Below, in pieces: positions 41,635 to 50,105 of a stretch of DNA of 50,460 bases. Below the pieces are notes generated by a model. The model searched no databases and was not told where the DNA came from. It was given only the letters and a program-made list of their open reading frames with translations. Source of the DNA: an uncultured Acidobacteriia bacterium (GTDB lineage: Bacteria > Acidobacteriota > Terriglobia > Bryobacterales > Bryobacteraceae); contig CAIYDY010000076.1 of NCBI GenBank assembly GCA_903925015.1, positions 1 through 50,460 of the forward strand. Direction: 5' to 3'. Position 1 is the first letter of the stretch. Every line of letters starts with the position of its first letter. A program made the translations under genes and the position numbers.

Positions 41635-43431
41635 TTGAAGTATTGTAACAATGTGCCATTCTCGTTTCCGAACTCCGAACGCCTTCCCAAGCCACTTGCG
41701 GGTGCGGTCAACCGATTCCTGAAGATCGATCAACTTGAACGGCTGTACGATACGGCCCGGGTTGGCGGGTCATTGGCGGTAGATTTGTTGCGGGAACTGG
41801 GTGTCCAGGTTCAAGTCAGCCAGTCCGATCTGGACAAGATACCCAAAAAAGGGCCGGTGGTGGCAGTCGCAAACCACCCGTACGGACTTCTGGACGGTGC
41901 GCTGCTCGGGGATCTTCTGACGCGGGTGCGCTCCGATGTCAAGGTTCTGACTACGACGGTACTGAGCGCGCTGCCGGAGTTGGTGGGAAGCTGCATCTTC
42001 ATTGATCCGTTCGACCGTCCCGAGAATCGGGCCGCCAATGGACGTGCACTGCGCGAGGCGATTGCGTTTGTGCGACGCGGCGGCATGCTTCTGGTCTTCC
42101 CGTCCGGCGAGGTTTCCCATTTCGATTTCCGGGCCGGATCCATTCGGGACCCCGAATGGCGCAGCACGGCGGCCCGATTAGTACGGATGACGCGGGCGAA
42201 AGTATTGCCGATCCTGGTGCGCGGCGCAAACGGCCTTCCGTTCCAAATGCTGGGGATGGTGCATCCACGGCTCCGCACAGCCGCGTTGCCGGCGGAATTG
42301 CTGAACAAGCGCGGCAAGGTAGTCGAGGTGCGTATCGGCGGCGTAATCGAACCCTCTGAGATCGAGGCAAGTCCCGACGACGAGGCCGCGATCCGCTACA
42401 TGCGTCTCCGCACGGAGGTGCTGGCCAGCCGAGTGGATGCGAGCGAGTCGATTTCCAATAGCCCGGAGCCGCAGTCTGTTGAAGTCGCGGCCGCGATGGA
42501 TCCGGAACGTGTCGCAGCGGAAGTGGCGGGTTTGCCTTCGCTGTGTCTGATGGAAGACACGAGGGAGTACTCGGTGTACTTGGCCGAGGCACCGCAGATT
42601 CCCTTGGTTTTGCGGGAGATCGGCCGGTTGCGTGAAATCACATTCCGGGCCGCCGGTGAGGGCACCGGGGAAGCTGTGGATTTGGACCGCTACGACCCCC
42701 ACTATCTCCACCTGTTCGTTTGGAACAAGGAGAAGCGGGAAGTGGTGGGTGCCTACCGCATCGGTGATGTACCCCGGTTGCTGGCGAGATTCGGCCGCAA
42801 GGGCTTGTACACGAACTCGTTGTTCCACTTCCGCCGGAACTTCCTGGAGCGTTTGGGGCCCGCGCTGGAGTTGGGACGATCCTTTATCCGGCCCGAATAC
42901 CAGAAGCAATACTCCCCGTTGTTGTTGCTGTGGAAGGGTATTGGTGCGTACGTGGCGCGCCGTCCGGAATACTCGACGCTGGTGGGAGCTGTCAGCGTGA
43001 GCAACCAGTATTCGAAGACTTCACGCGAGTTGATCGCGCGGTATTTCGAACGGGACAGGACCGCCTATATGGGCTCCGTGATTCCAAGGCCGGCTGTGCG
43101 CGCACGCAGACCGTTGCGCAGCAATTTCCTGCGCAATTGGGACTTGAAGGCGTTGTGCTCGCTAACGCCGGATGTGGACTGTCTTTCGGCCCCCATCGCA
43201 GATATTGAGCCGGATGGAAAGGGAATCCCGATCCTCGTGAAACAGTACGTGAAGCTGGGGGGGCGGCTGTTGGCGTTCAGCGTCGATCCGCAGTTCGGGA
43301 ACACCTTGGATGGCTTCGTGATGGTCGACATGACCGCGACACCGCAAGAAATGCTGACCCGGTACATGGGCAAGGATGGCGCCAAGGCGTTTTTCGGGTG
43401 GCACGCGGCCACAACCAAGCATGCGGCTTAG
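41635..43431 (+). CDS. Two-domain acyltransferase, OlsF-like ornithine-lipid synthase candidate
   Basis: About 598 residues. The N-terminal half is PlsC-like: VVAVANHPYGLLDGALLGDL carries the NHxxxxD catalytic motif, FIDPFDRPEN block II, MLLVFPSGEVSHFD block III. The C-terminal half (about 300-580) matches OlsB-type N-acyltransferases: IPLVLREIGRLREITFRAAG, LDRYDPHYLHLFVWNKEKRE, GAYRIGDVPRLLARFGRKGL, ELGRSFIRPEYQKQYSPLLL. This fusion order is that of OlsF, which makes ornithine lipids with both acyl steps in one protein. It would give a phosphorus-free membrane lipid. The start is TTG 41635 or GTG 41653. The Pho-box-like repeat upstream supports the assignment. Confidence 0.85.
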   Translation: MKYCNNVPFSFPNSERLPKPLAGAVNRFLKIDQLERLYDTARVGGSLAVDLLRELGVQVQVSQSDLDKIPKKGPVVAVANHPYGLLDGALLGDLLTRVRSDVKVLTTTVLSALPELVGSCIFIDPFDRPENRAANGRALREAIAFVRRGGMLLVFPSGEVSHFDFRAGSIRDPEWRSTAARLVRMTRAKVLPILVRGANGLPFQMLGMVHPRLRTAALPAELLNKRGKVVEVRIGGVIEPSEIEASPDDEAAIRYMRLRTEVLASRVDASESISNSPEPQSVEVAAAMDPERVAAEVAGLPSLCLMEDTREYSVYLAEAPQIPLVLREIGRLREITFRAAGEGTGEAVDLDRYDPHYLHLFVWNKEKREVVGAYRIGDVPRLLARFGRKGLYTNSLFHFRRNFLERLGPALELGRSFIRPEYQKQYSPLLLLWKGIGAYVARRPEYSTLVGAVSVSNQYSKTSRELIARYFERDRTAYMGSVIPRPAVRARRPLRSNFLRNWDLKALCSLTPDVDCLSAPIADIEPDGKGIPILVKQYVKLGGRLLAFSVDPQFGNTLDGFVMVDMTATPQEMLTRYMGKDGAKAFFGWHAATTKHAA

Positions 43432-43438
43432 ATAAAAG

Positions 43439-44062
43439 TCAGGCGATACTGACCAGCCCTTGGCGGATAGCGTAGACCACCAACTCGGCAGTGTTGTGCA
43501 TCTCCAGTGCCTGCATGATGTTGGCCCGGTGTACTGAGACAGTATTCACGCTGAGCGACAGCATGACGGCGATGTCCTTGTTGGACTTGCCATGGACGAT
43601 CAGCTGGAGCACTTCCAACTCCCGCGTGGAAAGGGAGCGAGTCTCGCCCGGACCGATCACGCCGAGTCGGGGATCCAGAACCTGTTCTCCCAGAAAAACC
43701 TGCCGAACGGCGTCCACCAACTCCAGGTCCATTGCGTTCTTCAGTAGATAGGCGCGCGCGCCAGCGTCCAAACAGGTGCGGACGTAAGCGGCTTCGGCAT
43801 GCATGCTGAGAATCAGGACCTTGACGGCTGGATTCGCCGCCAGAATGCGACGTGTGGCCACGGCTCCATTCATGCTGGGTAGAGCGAAATCCATCACGAC
43901 CACGTCGGGTCGAACGCTGGTCGCCATGGTGACGGCTTGGTGCCCATCGCTGGCCTCGCCCACGATGCGGATGTCGTCCTCGTCCTCCAGCATGCGGCGG
44001 AAACCGCTGCGAACCAAGGCATGGTCGTCCACCAGAAGGACGTCGATTACGCGCTTAGCCAT
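43439..44062 (-). CDS. NarL/FixJ-type response regulator
   Basis: A 207-residue regulator. The receiver has VDDH, the phospho-acceptor Asp in VVMDFALPSMNG, Ser in LILSMH and Lys in YLLKNA. The C-terminal LuxR-type helix-turn-helix reads LSTRELEVLQLIVHGKSNKD and SVNTVSVHRANIMQALEM. It overlaps the histidine kinase gene by 8 bases, so they form a two-component pair with co-ordinated translation. Regulon unknown. It converges with the OlsF-like gene with only 7 bases between stops. Confidence 0.95.
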   Translation of the reverse strand: MAKRVIDVLLVDDHALVRSGFRRMLEDEDDIRIVGEASDGHQAVTMATSVRPDVVVMDFALPSMNGAVATRRILAANPAVKVLILSMHAEAAYVRTCLDAGARAYLLKNAMDLELVDAVRQVFLGEQVLDPRLGVIGPGETRSLSTRELEVLQLIVHGKSNKDIAVMLSLSVNTVSVHRANIMQALEMHNTAELVVYAIRQGLVSIA

Positions 44063-45335
44063 TGACCGATCCTCCAGCGAGAATCGGGACCGTCACGCGC
44101 ACCACGGCTCCCGGGTCCGCGGAAATGAATTCCACGCTGCCATCCACAAGTTCCACTCTCTCCCGCATTGACACTAGGCCCAATCCCACCTTTTCCACAT
44201 TACCGAATCCAATCCCTTCGTCGCGAATTTCGAGGACAACGGAATTCCCGGGAAAACTCAGAGTGACCGCAACCAAGCGGGACCTGGAATGCTTGGCGAC
44301 GTTGTTCAGAGCTTCCTGAACCACGCGGTAAAGGTGGGTTGCGATCGTAGCGTCCAGCTCGCGGGTCTCAGCCGGCCTTTGGTACCGGACCTCAATGCCG
44401 GTCCTCCGTCCGAAACTGGTGATGTAGAGGTCCAAGGCGCTCTCCAAACCCACCTCGGTCAGAATTACGGGGTGGAGGGCATAGGAAAGGGATCGGACTT
44501 TCTCCAGAGTGGCTTGGACCAGTTCGCGGACTTCATGCAGGTCGCCGGCCTTGCGGTCCGCGCGGTTGAGCATCATTCCGATGGCAGTCAGGATCTGGCC
44601 GAATTCGTCATGCAGCTCCCGCGAGATGGAGCGGTAGGTGTTTTCCTGCATCGAGATCAGCTGGCGGACCAGTTCGCTGCGCCGCTTGGACAGGGCTGCG
44701 ACTTGTTCGAACAGGCGTCGGTTGAACTGGATGAGCCAGATGCTGGTGACACCGATGGCGGCGACGATTCCGACCGCAAAGATTCCCGAATTGCGTAGAA
44801 ATTGGCCGTAAATGCGCAGGGTAGAGCTCTCGGCGTTCCCCTCGCCTTGATTGGAGTCCAGTAGCAGGCGGGTAGTCTCACTCCGAATGGATGCCTCCCG
44901 AAGCTGCAGAGTTCGGCGGAGTTGGTCGCGTGCCGCGCCTTCATCGCCGGTCCTGGCTATCTCGAAAGATTTCTCGAAGTCAACCCACAGTGATTTGTAC
45001 TGGCCATCCAGCGCTGTTCCGCGAATGGAGGATCGGTCGGGAGGGCTGGATCGCGATTCGACTTCGGCCTTGAGATACCGGTACTCGGGCTCCCACCCGA
45101 GGACTGGAGGTGGGGAGGGTGCCTCAAGAAGGCTGCGGATGGCCATGGAAAGCATCGCAAACCTGTCCTGAAGCAGCAACAGGCGACGCGTCTCGCTGCG
45201 GCTACGGTCCATGTTGACAGACTGGATGTCCCTTAGGCTGCGCAGTTGGCTTATGGAATAACCGGCATAGCCAACCACGGAAATCAATGTGACCGAAAGG
45301 CCGAGCGCTAGGCGGAGGGTCGGCGAGCGCTTCAT
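44055..45335 (-). CDS. NarX-type sensor histidine kinase
   Basis: ATG 45335 (GGAA upstream) gives 426 residues. Two membrane helices (about 12-30 and 195-215; ALGLSVTLISVVGYAGY and GIFAVGIVAAIGVTSIWLI) flank a ~165-residue, mostly helical extracytoplasmic sensor. The cytoplasmic part has a coiled coil and the HisKA_3 motif ISRELHDEFGQILTAIGMML, phospho-His in ELHDE. The ATPase boxes follow: VVQEALNNVAKHS (N), IRDEGIGFG (G1), GLGLVSMRERVEL (G2). The signal is unknown. A longer start at GTG 45413 adds 26 residues with no hydrophobic content. It is paired with the NarL-type regulator. Confidence 0.94.
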   Translation of the reverse strand: MKRSPTLRLALGLSVTLISVVGYAGYSISQLRSLRDIQSVNMDRSRSETRRLLLLQDRFAMLSMAIRSLLEAPSPPPVLGWEPEYRYLKAEVESRSSPPDRSSIRGTALDGQYKSLWVDFEKSFEIARTGDEGAARDQLRRTLQLREASIRSETTRLLLDSNQGEGNAESSTLRIYGQFLRNSGIFAVGIVAAIGVTSIWLIQFNRRLFEQVAALSKRRSELVRQLISMQENTYRSISRELHDEFGQILTAIGMMLNRADRKAGDLHEVRELVQATLEKVRSLSYALHPVILTEVGLESALDLYITSFGRRTGIEVRYQRPAETRELDATIATHLYRVVQEALNNVAKHSRSRLVAVTLSFPGNSVVLEIRDEGIGFGNVEKVGLGLVSMRERVELVDGSVEFISADPGAVVRVTVPILAGGSVNG

Positions 45336-45472
45336 CAATTCCTGCGCGTGTGTCCTTTGCTCCTTTTGCTCCACTCTCTTTTGCGCCACTGTGCCAGAGT
45401 ACAACGGACACACGCGTTTGTTGCAGCTAAGCTAGTAGACGGGTATGAATACGATGCCGGTTGGTGGCCCGA

Positions 45473-45838
45473 ATGTGGTGGCGTAAGCAAAAGGACGAAG
45501 TTCCGAAGGTGGAGCTGCGGGAAATCTGTGCTGATGCAGATTTGGACGAGGTCCTTGGGCAGGAGGACGTGGTTGTATTCAAACACAGCACGTCCTGTCC
45601 CGTTAGCTGGGTGGCGCATAGTCAAGTCATGAGGTATTTGGGGGGACATCCGGATTCACCGTTCGTGATGGTCAACGTGATCAAAGCGCGTCCCACTTCG
45701 CAGGAAATCGCGCGTCGGACAGGGGTCCGGCACGAGTCACCGCAAATTATCGTGTTGCACAAAGGGGCGGTGGTGACGTCCATGTCGCACGGGGAAATCA
45801 CAGAGAATCGCCTCGGCGAAGTTGTGCCGAATTCATAA
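45473..45838 (+). CDS. Bacilliredoxin-like protein (YtxJ/BrxC family)
   Basis: ATG 45473 gives 121 residues with a thioredoxin-like fold. VVVFKHSTSCPVSWVAHSQV contains the family's TCPxS-type active-site motif: a single reactive Cys where thioredoxins have CxxC. The cis-Pro region reads VRHESPQIIVLHKGAVVTSM and the C-terminal helix HGEITENRLGEVV. YtxJ/BrxC proteins remove bacillithiol from mixed disulfides during oxidative stress. Bacillithiol genes are known in some Acidobacteria such as Solibacter, so the function fits. No bsh gene is in the window. Confidence 0.85.
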   Translation: MWWRKQKDEVPKVELREICADADLDEVLGQEDVVVFKHSTSCPVSWVAHSQVMRYLGGHPDSPFVMVNVIKARPTSQEIARRTGVRHESPQIIVLHKGAVVTSMSHGEITENRLGEVVPNS

Positions 45839-45897
45839 CTGAAGACCCTGGTACTGGAACCTTCCGGCGCGGTCTTTATCATACCCAAACATCGTTG

Positions 45898-45930
45898 GGA
45901 TGAAATTCCGGTTAGACTGGAATTTCATCC
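45898..45930. repeat. Perfect 12-bp inverted repeat immediately before a small membrane-protein gene
   Basis: GGATGAAATTCC and GGAATTTCATCC flank a 9-base loop and end directly at ATG 45931. The arm is AT-rich for this genome. No T-run follows. It could be an operator, or an mRNA hairpin that hides the start codon region of the small ORF. Confidence 0.6.
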
Positions 45931-46032
45931 ATGATCTGGGTCATACTTATGGCGATTGCCGTCGTGCTCGCCTTCGCGTTCGTGGGAGTGCTGCTGGCGG
46001 GCCTCTCCGACTCCCGCCGTGTGGAGCCGTAG
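45931..46032 (+). CDS. Small ORF, 33-residue single-helix membrane protein
   Basis: ATG 45931 starts MIWVILMAIAVVLAFAFV, then GVLLAGLSDSRRVEP and TAG. The first ~24 residues are an uninterrupted hydrophobic helix; the tail has two Arg and acidic residues, so the N-out/C-in single-span topology is clear. It is too short to match a known family with certainty. There is no obvious Shine-Dalgarno because the inverted repeat occupies the space. It stands alone between the bacilliredoxin and the end of the Sua5 gene. A second ATG at 45949 gives a shorter version. Confidence 0.5.
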   Translation: MIWVILMAIAVVLAFAFVGVLLAGLSDSRRVEP

Positions 46033-46114
46033 CTTCTTAGTCAATCGCGGACGACTTGGCCGTGAACCAGTTCCTACCGCAACCGGATGCCGCGTTCGCA
46101 CGGCCCTTCCGCTT

Positions 46115-46993
46115 CTAGCCCGCAGCCCGCGCGATCCGGTCGCGGACACCCGCCCAGTTGGACGTATTGGGAGGCATCTCGATCGCAATCCAATCCAAGC
46201 CTTCCTGATCCAGTTCGTGCAGAAGTGCATACAGCCTGCGGGCGTAGGCATCAGCGTTGGTAGGCATCGATTTCAGGTCGAGGACCTTTCCGCAACCGGA
46301 ATTGGGAGGGGTGCCGAGGATCACGCGGGTCCTAGGGCTGTAGTGCTTGTGGTGCTGGCCGGGTGATTCGGCACCGGTCCCAACCTCAACGGGTCCAATG
46401 ACAGCCTCGATCCGGTCCCTGCCAATCTGGCCGGGACGGAGAATCTTCGGTGTCGGCCCAGCCAGCGAAACTACAGCGCTCTCGATTCCGACATCGCACG
46501 GACCGCCGTCCAACACCATATCAACGGCTTCGCCCAACCCGGCGCGCACATGTTCCGCCGTCGTCGGGGAGATCCCGGTGAACCTGTTGGCGCTGGGTGC
46601 GGCGAGCGGAATGCCGCAGACCTGAAGTAACCGCAACGCGAGGGGGTGGGCCGGAATCCGCAACCCGACGCTGGGCAGGCTCGCGGTTACCAAATCAGGA
46701 ATGCAGGATTTTTTGGGAACAACAATGGTCAGCGGACCAGGCCAAAACGCCCGCGCAAGTTCTTCGGCCTCACGTGGCCAGACCGCAGCCAATTCCCGCG
46801 CTTGGTCCACCGATGCCACGTGGACGATCAGCGGACTCGTCAGTGGACGGCCCTTGGCTTCGAAAATGCGGCGGACAGCGTCGGCATCGAGCGCATTCGC
46901 ACCCAAGCCGTACACCGTTTCCGTCGGGAATGCCACCAAGCGGCCTGCGCGCAGGAGTGCTGCTGCCCGCTCCAATTCAGATGCAGTGTCCAT
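46115..46993 (-). CDS. tsaC: Threonylcarbamoyl-AMP synthase, Sua5/TsaC
   Basis: The 292-residue protein has the YrdC/Sua5 signature: GRLVAFPTETVYGLGANALD, RRIFEAKGRPLTSPLIVHV (KxR ATP-binding), PLTIVVPKK, PLAAPSANRFTGISPTTAEH (SxN), GGPCDVGIESAVVSL. It is longer than TsaC (~190) and includes the C-terminal Sua5 domain (SPGQHHKHYSPRTRVILG onward). The enzyme joins threonine, bicarbonate and ATP to make threonylcarbamoyl-AMP for the t6A37 modification of tRNAs. It is the last gene of the queA-prfB-tsaC cluster and starts 3 bases after prfB stops. Confidence 0.94.
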   Translation of the reverse strand: MDTASELERAAALLRAGRLVAFPTETVYGLGANALDADAVRRIFEAKGRPLTSPLIVHVASVDQARELAAVWPREAEELARAFWPGPLTIVVPKKSCIPDLVTASLPSVGLRIPAHPLALRLLQVCGIPLAAPSANRFTGISPTTAEHVRAGLGEAVDMVLDGGPCDVGIESAVVSLAGPTPKILRPGQIGRDRIEAVIGPVEVGTGAESPGQHHKHYSPRTRVILGTPPNSGCGKVLDLKSMPTNADAYARRLYALLHELDQEGLDWIAIEMPPNTSNWAGVRDRIARAAG

Positions 46994-46996
46994 TCC

Positions 46997-48131
46997 TTAG
47001 TCGGGGGGGAACTCGGCGGATTCCTTCACCGTCTTCCCGGTCTTGCGCCAGACGAGCCAGGAATGAATCAGATCCTCCAAATCGCCATCCAGAACCCGGT
47101 CCACATCCCCCACGGTGAGCCTGGAACGCAGATCCTTGACCATCCGGTAGGGTGCCATCACGTAGTTCCGGACCTGGCTCCCGAAGTTGATTTCGAGCTT
47201 GGACGCTTCCGTCTTGCGCGATTCCACGCGCTTCTTCTCCAGTTCGTGCTCGTACATTTTGGCGCGAAGCTGCTTCATCGCGCTGTCCTTGTTCTTGAAC
47301 TGGGAACGCTCGTTCTGGCACTGGACCACGATCCCGGTGGGGAAGTGGGTGATGCGCACAGCGGAGTCCGTCATATTGACGTGCTGGCCGCCCGCACCAC
47401 CGGCGCGGAAGGTGTCGATCCGGAGGTCGCCTTCCTTGATGTCGATCTTGATCTCGTCGTCGATTTGCGGATAGACGAAAACTGAGGCGAAGGAGGTGTG
47501 GCGGCGCGCATTGGCGTCGAAGGGGGAGATTCGGACGAGGCGATGGACGCCGATCTCCGATTGCAGCATCCCGAACGCGTTCTGTCCGTTCACTTCGAAT
47601 GTGACCGACTTGATGCCGGCACCTTCGCCTTCGAGGCGGTCCGTAATCACGGCGGTCATGCCGTTGCGCTCCACCCAGCGGAGGTACATGCGCATCAGCA
47701 TTTCAGCCCAATCCTGGGATTCGGTGCCGCCCGCGCCGGGGTGGATGGTCATGATGGCGGCGAGAGAATCGTTGTCGCCGGAAAGCAGCATGGCGGTTTC
47801 GAGCTTGCCGAGCAGGGCCTGATAGGGCTTCAACTCCCGCATGATGTCGGCGGCGACATCCTCACCCTCGCGGAGGAGTTCGAAAAGAGTGTCCAAGTCA
47901 TCGGTCAGGGAGGTAATCTTGGCGTGGCTTGCGACGGCCTCCTCCAAGCGCTTGCGATCCTGCATGACTTTCTGGCTGCGCTCGGGCTGGTTCCAGAAGT
48001 CGGGGGAGGAGATCAGTTCCTCGGTGCGGGCTAGTTCCTGTTTCTTCGCAGGAGCGTCAAAGATAGCTCCGAACGGCAGATGCTTGTTCGCGGAGCGGCG
48101 CGTATTCGCGTTCCAATTCTTCGAGCGTCAT
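46997..48131 (-). CDS. prfB: Peptide chain release factor 2, with programmed +1 frameshift
   Basis: Translation from ATG 48131 gives a 24-residue first frame, MTLEELEREYAPLREQ then ASAVRSYL, ending at TGA 48057-48059. A +1 shift at CTT-TGA-C continues as DAPAKKQELARTEELISSPD and through the complete RF2: IHPGAGGTESQDWAEMLMRM, LVRISPFDANARRHTSF (SPF stop-codon motif), GAGGQHVNMTDSAVRITHFP (GGQ peptide-release motif). The total is about 377 residues, normal for RF2. Looking only at the second frame, the gene would seem to start internally at ATG 47965. RF2 releases proteins at UGA and UAA and regulates its own level via this frameshift. Confidence 0.97.
48056..48071 (-). promoter_or_regulatory. 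Programmed +1 frameshift site of prfB
   Basis: On the minus strand CGGAGC-TAT-CTT-TGA-C: a slippery CTT, the in-frame UGA followed by C, and a Shine-Dalgarno-like GGAG three bases before TAT, as in E. coli prfB (AGGGGGTATCTTTGAC). Low RF2 lets ribosomes slip by one base. Confidence 0.95.
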
Positions 48132-48143
48132 GATTCCTTCATT

Positions 48144-49157
48144 TTACAAAATCAGCATGCAGTCCCCGTAGGAAAAGAACCGGTAACGGGATTCCACGGC
48201 ATGCCGGTATGCCGCCATGGTGAGTTCGGGTCCCGCAAGGGCGGCAACAAGGAGCACCAGGCTGGTGCCCGGAAGGTGGAAATTCGTCAGCATCGCACCA
48301 ACCCGCCGGAACGGCCGGTCCAGACCCGGATGGATAAAGAGATTGGTGGATCCCGAAAGCGCGCCGGATCGGCTGGCCGATTCCACGGTGCGCACAGAAG
48401 TGGTGCCGACCGCGACGACGCGGGACGCCGATTCGATCCTGTCCCAGGCTTGTGGCGTGATTGAATAGCGCTCGTAGTGGAGGGAGTGGTTTTCGAAATC
48501 CTCCCTCTCGATCCCCTGGAATGTACCCAGACCCACATGAAGTGTCACGCGGGCGATTTCCGCACCCGCCGCGTCCGACCGTTCCAGAATTTCGGGAGTA
48601 AAGTGCAGCCCGGCGGTTGGTGCGGCCACGGAACCGCGCTCACCGGCATAAACCGTCTGGTAGCGCTCGCGGTCGGCTGTGGCGTCGGGCCTCTTGATGT
48701 ACGGAGGCAGGGGCATGTGGCCAAGCCGTTCGATGTTCTCCACAATGTCACCGGTGCCGCTCAATCGGACCGTGCGTTCCCCCCGCTCCCCTCGCGCGAT
48801 GATCTCAGCCTGAAACGAATCGTCGAAATGCACACGCGCGCCAGTCCCCAGCTTTTTCCCTGGCCGGACCAGGGCGCGCCACTCGGCTTCGGCGGTCCCG
48901 AGCGGCTCCAGCAGCAGGACTTCGGCGGCACCTCCACCTTCGCGTTCGCCCAGCAGGCGCGAAGGGAGAACGCGGGAATCGTTCAGGACGAGGCAATCGC
49001 TGGGAGCGAGGTATTCGGGCAGGTCCCGGAAATGGCGGTCTTCCAAGCGCCCGTCTGCCCGGTGGACCACCAACATGCGGGCTCCATCACGTTCGGGAGG
49101 CGGCTCCTGGGCAATCAGCTCGGGGGGTAGGACGTAGTCGAAATCTGAAAGTCGCAT
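48144..49157 (-). CDS. queA: tRNA preQ1(34) S-adenosylmethionine ribosyltransferase-isomerase QueA
   Basis: A 337-residue protein starting MRLSDFDYVLPPELIAQEPP, the family N-terminus. Further conserved blocks: DSRVLPSRLLGEREGGGAAE, EWRALVRPGKKLGTGARVHF, GSVAAPTAGLHFTPEIL, VTLHVGLGTFQGIE, YSITPQAWDRIESA, VGTTSVRTVES, FLHP-like FIHPGL, TNFHLPGTSLVLLVAALAG. QueA moves the ribosyl part of SAM to preQ1 in tRNA, making epoxyqueuosine. It lies 12 bases before prfB and 6 bases after the VWFA-like gene, so it belongs to the tight minus-strand operon. Confidence 0.97.
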   Translation of the reverse strand: MRLSDFDYVLPPELIAQEPPPERDGARMLVVHRADGRLEDRHFRDLPEYLAPSDCLVLNDSRVLPSRLLGEREGGGAAEVLLLEPLGTAEAEWRALVRPGKKLGTGARVHFDDSFQAEIIARGERGERTVRLSGTGDIVENIERLGHMPLPPYIKRPDATADRERYQTVYAGERGSVAAPTAGLHFTPEILERSDAAGAEIARVTLHVGLGTFQGIEREDFENHSLHYERYSITPQAWDRIESASRVVAVGTTSVRTVESASRSGALSGSTNLFIHPGLDRPFRRVGAMLTNFHLPGTSLVLLVAALAGPELTMAAYRHAVESRYRFFSYGDCMLIL

Positions 49158-49163
49158 GGTGGA

Positions 49164-50105
49164 TTAGTCAGACCAATAGGCTTGGCGTGCGCGTATTTTC
49201 AAGGATGGCTGCGCCGGAATGGAAACTTCGATGCGGTGCATGCCTTTGGCGGCCGTTTCGGGCTGGGGGAAGGCGAGGATGTACTGGCTGTGGACCTCTG
49301 CGCCGAAGTTCTCGATGGCCTTTTCCAGAGAGCTTTCGCGCAGGAAAGGGTATTCGGATCCCCCGGTGGATTGTGCGAAAGCCTGAACATGGTTGGTCCT
49401 GCCGAGGCGGAACAATTCGTCAAATACAGCCATGAAGTTGGGTCCCGAAGGAGGGGGCAGGTCTTCGGGCCTTGCGAGCCAGGCGGTGGAGGAAACCGAG
49501 TACGGTGCGGCAAAAACCTCAATCCCCTCGCGCTCGATCGATTCCAACACATGGGATAGCTTGGCGGAACTGCCGCGGTCCTTGCTTTCGGAAACCACGA
49601 GGAGGATCTTCCGTCCCTTGCGGTCGCGCAGGGTTTCGGCGGCTTCGATCACGGCGTCGAACATGCGGGCCTGCTTCCCCCCGGCGGCGCGCAGTTTCTT
49701 CATCGCGCTTTGGATCGACCCCGAATCGGACGTGAAGGGCCGGATCCAGGCAATCTCGCTGTCGAACGTAACGATCGCTGCTTCACCCCTCGCGCCGATC
49801 ACGAGCGGCTGGATCAGGCTGCCGATACGGCGGATTTTGGCCAAGGCCGGGGCCGATAGGCCTGATGTTTGGATGGCGAGGATGAGGGAGATGGGTGCGA
49901 AGCCGTTGCCGAAGGTGTCGAGGGTGATCTTCCTCGGAGAGCCGTCGTCCAGGACAAGGAAATCGCGCGCGAGAAGCCCGTCCACGTTCTTGCCATTCAG
50001 ACTGGTCACGCTCGCCGGGACTTGGACAACGCGGGTTTCGGACCGGAAGGGTGCCTGGCCCTGGGCGGCCAAACTGACAACCAGAATGGTGGGGAATAGA
50101 CGCAT
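49164..50105 (-). CDS. Secreted VWFA-related acidobacterial protein (TIGR03436-like)
   Basis: A 313-residue protein with a short signal peptide (FPTILVVSLAAQGQAP). The family N-terminal strand set is present: VVQVPASVTSLNGKNVDGLL, ARDFLVLDDGSPRKITLDTF. The VWA-like core has ISLILAIQTSGLS, AAIVTFDSEIAWIRPFTSD, RMFDAVIEAAETLRD, RKILLVVSESKDRGS. The first metal-site Asp (usually 'DxSxS') is Gln in AIQTSGLS, so the site is probably empty. The C-terminal SQYILAFPQPETAAKGMHR block is family-typical. Function unknown. Its ATG overlaps the upstream hydrolase stop (TAATG). Confidence 0.9.
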   Translation of the reverse strand: MRLFPTILVVSLAAQGQAPFRSETRVVQVPASVTSLNGKNVDGLLARDFLVLDDGSPRKITLDTFGNGFAPISLILAIQTSGLSAPALAKIRRIGSLIQPLVIGARGEAAIVTFDSEIAWIRPFTSDSGSIQSAMKKLRAAGGKQARMFDAVIEAAETLRDRKGRKILLVVSESKDRGSSAKLSHVLESIEREGIEVFAAPYSVSSTAWLARPEDLPPPSGPNFMAVFDELFRLGRTNHVQAFAQSTGGSEYPFLRESSLEKAIENFGAEVHSQYILAFPQPETAAKGMHRIEVSIPAQPSLKIRARQAYWSD

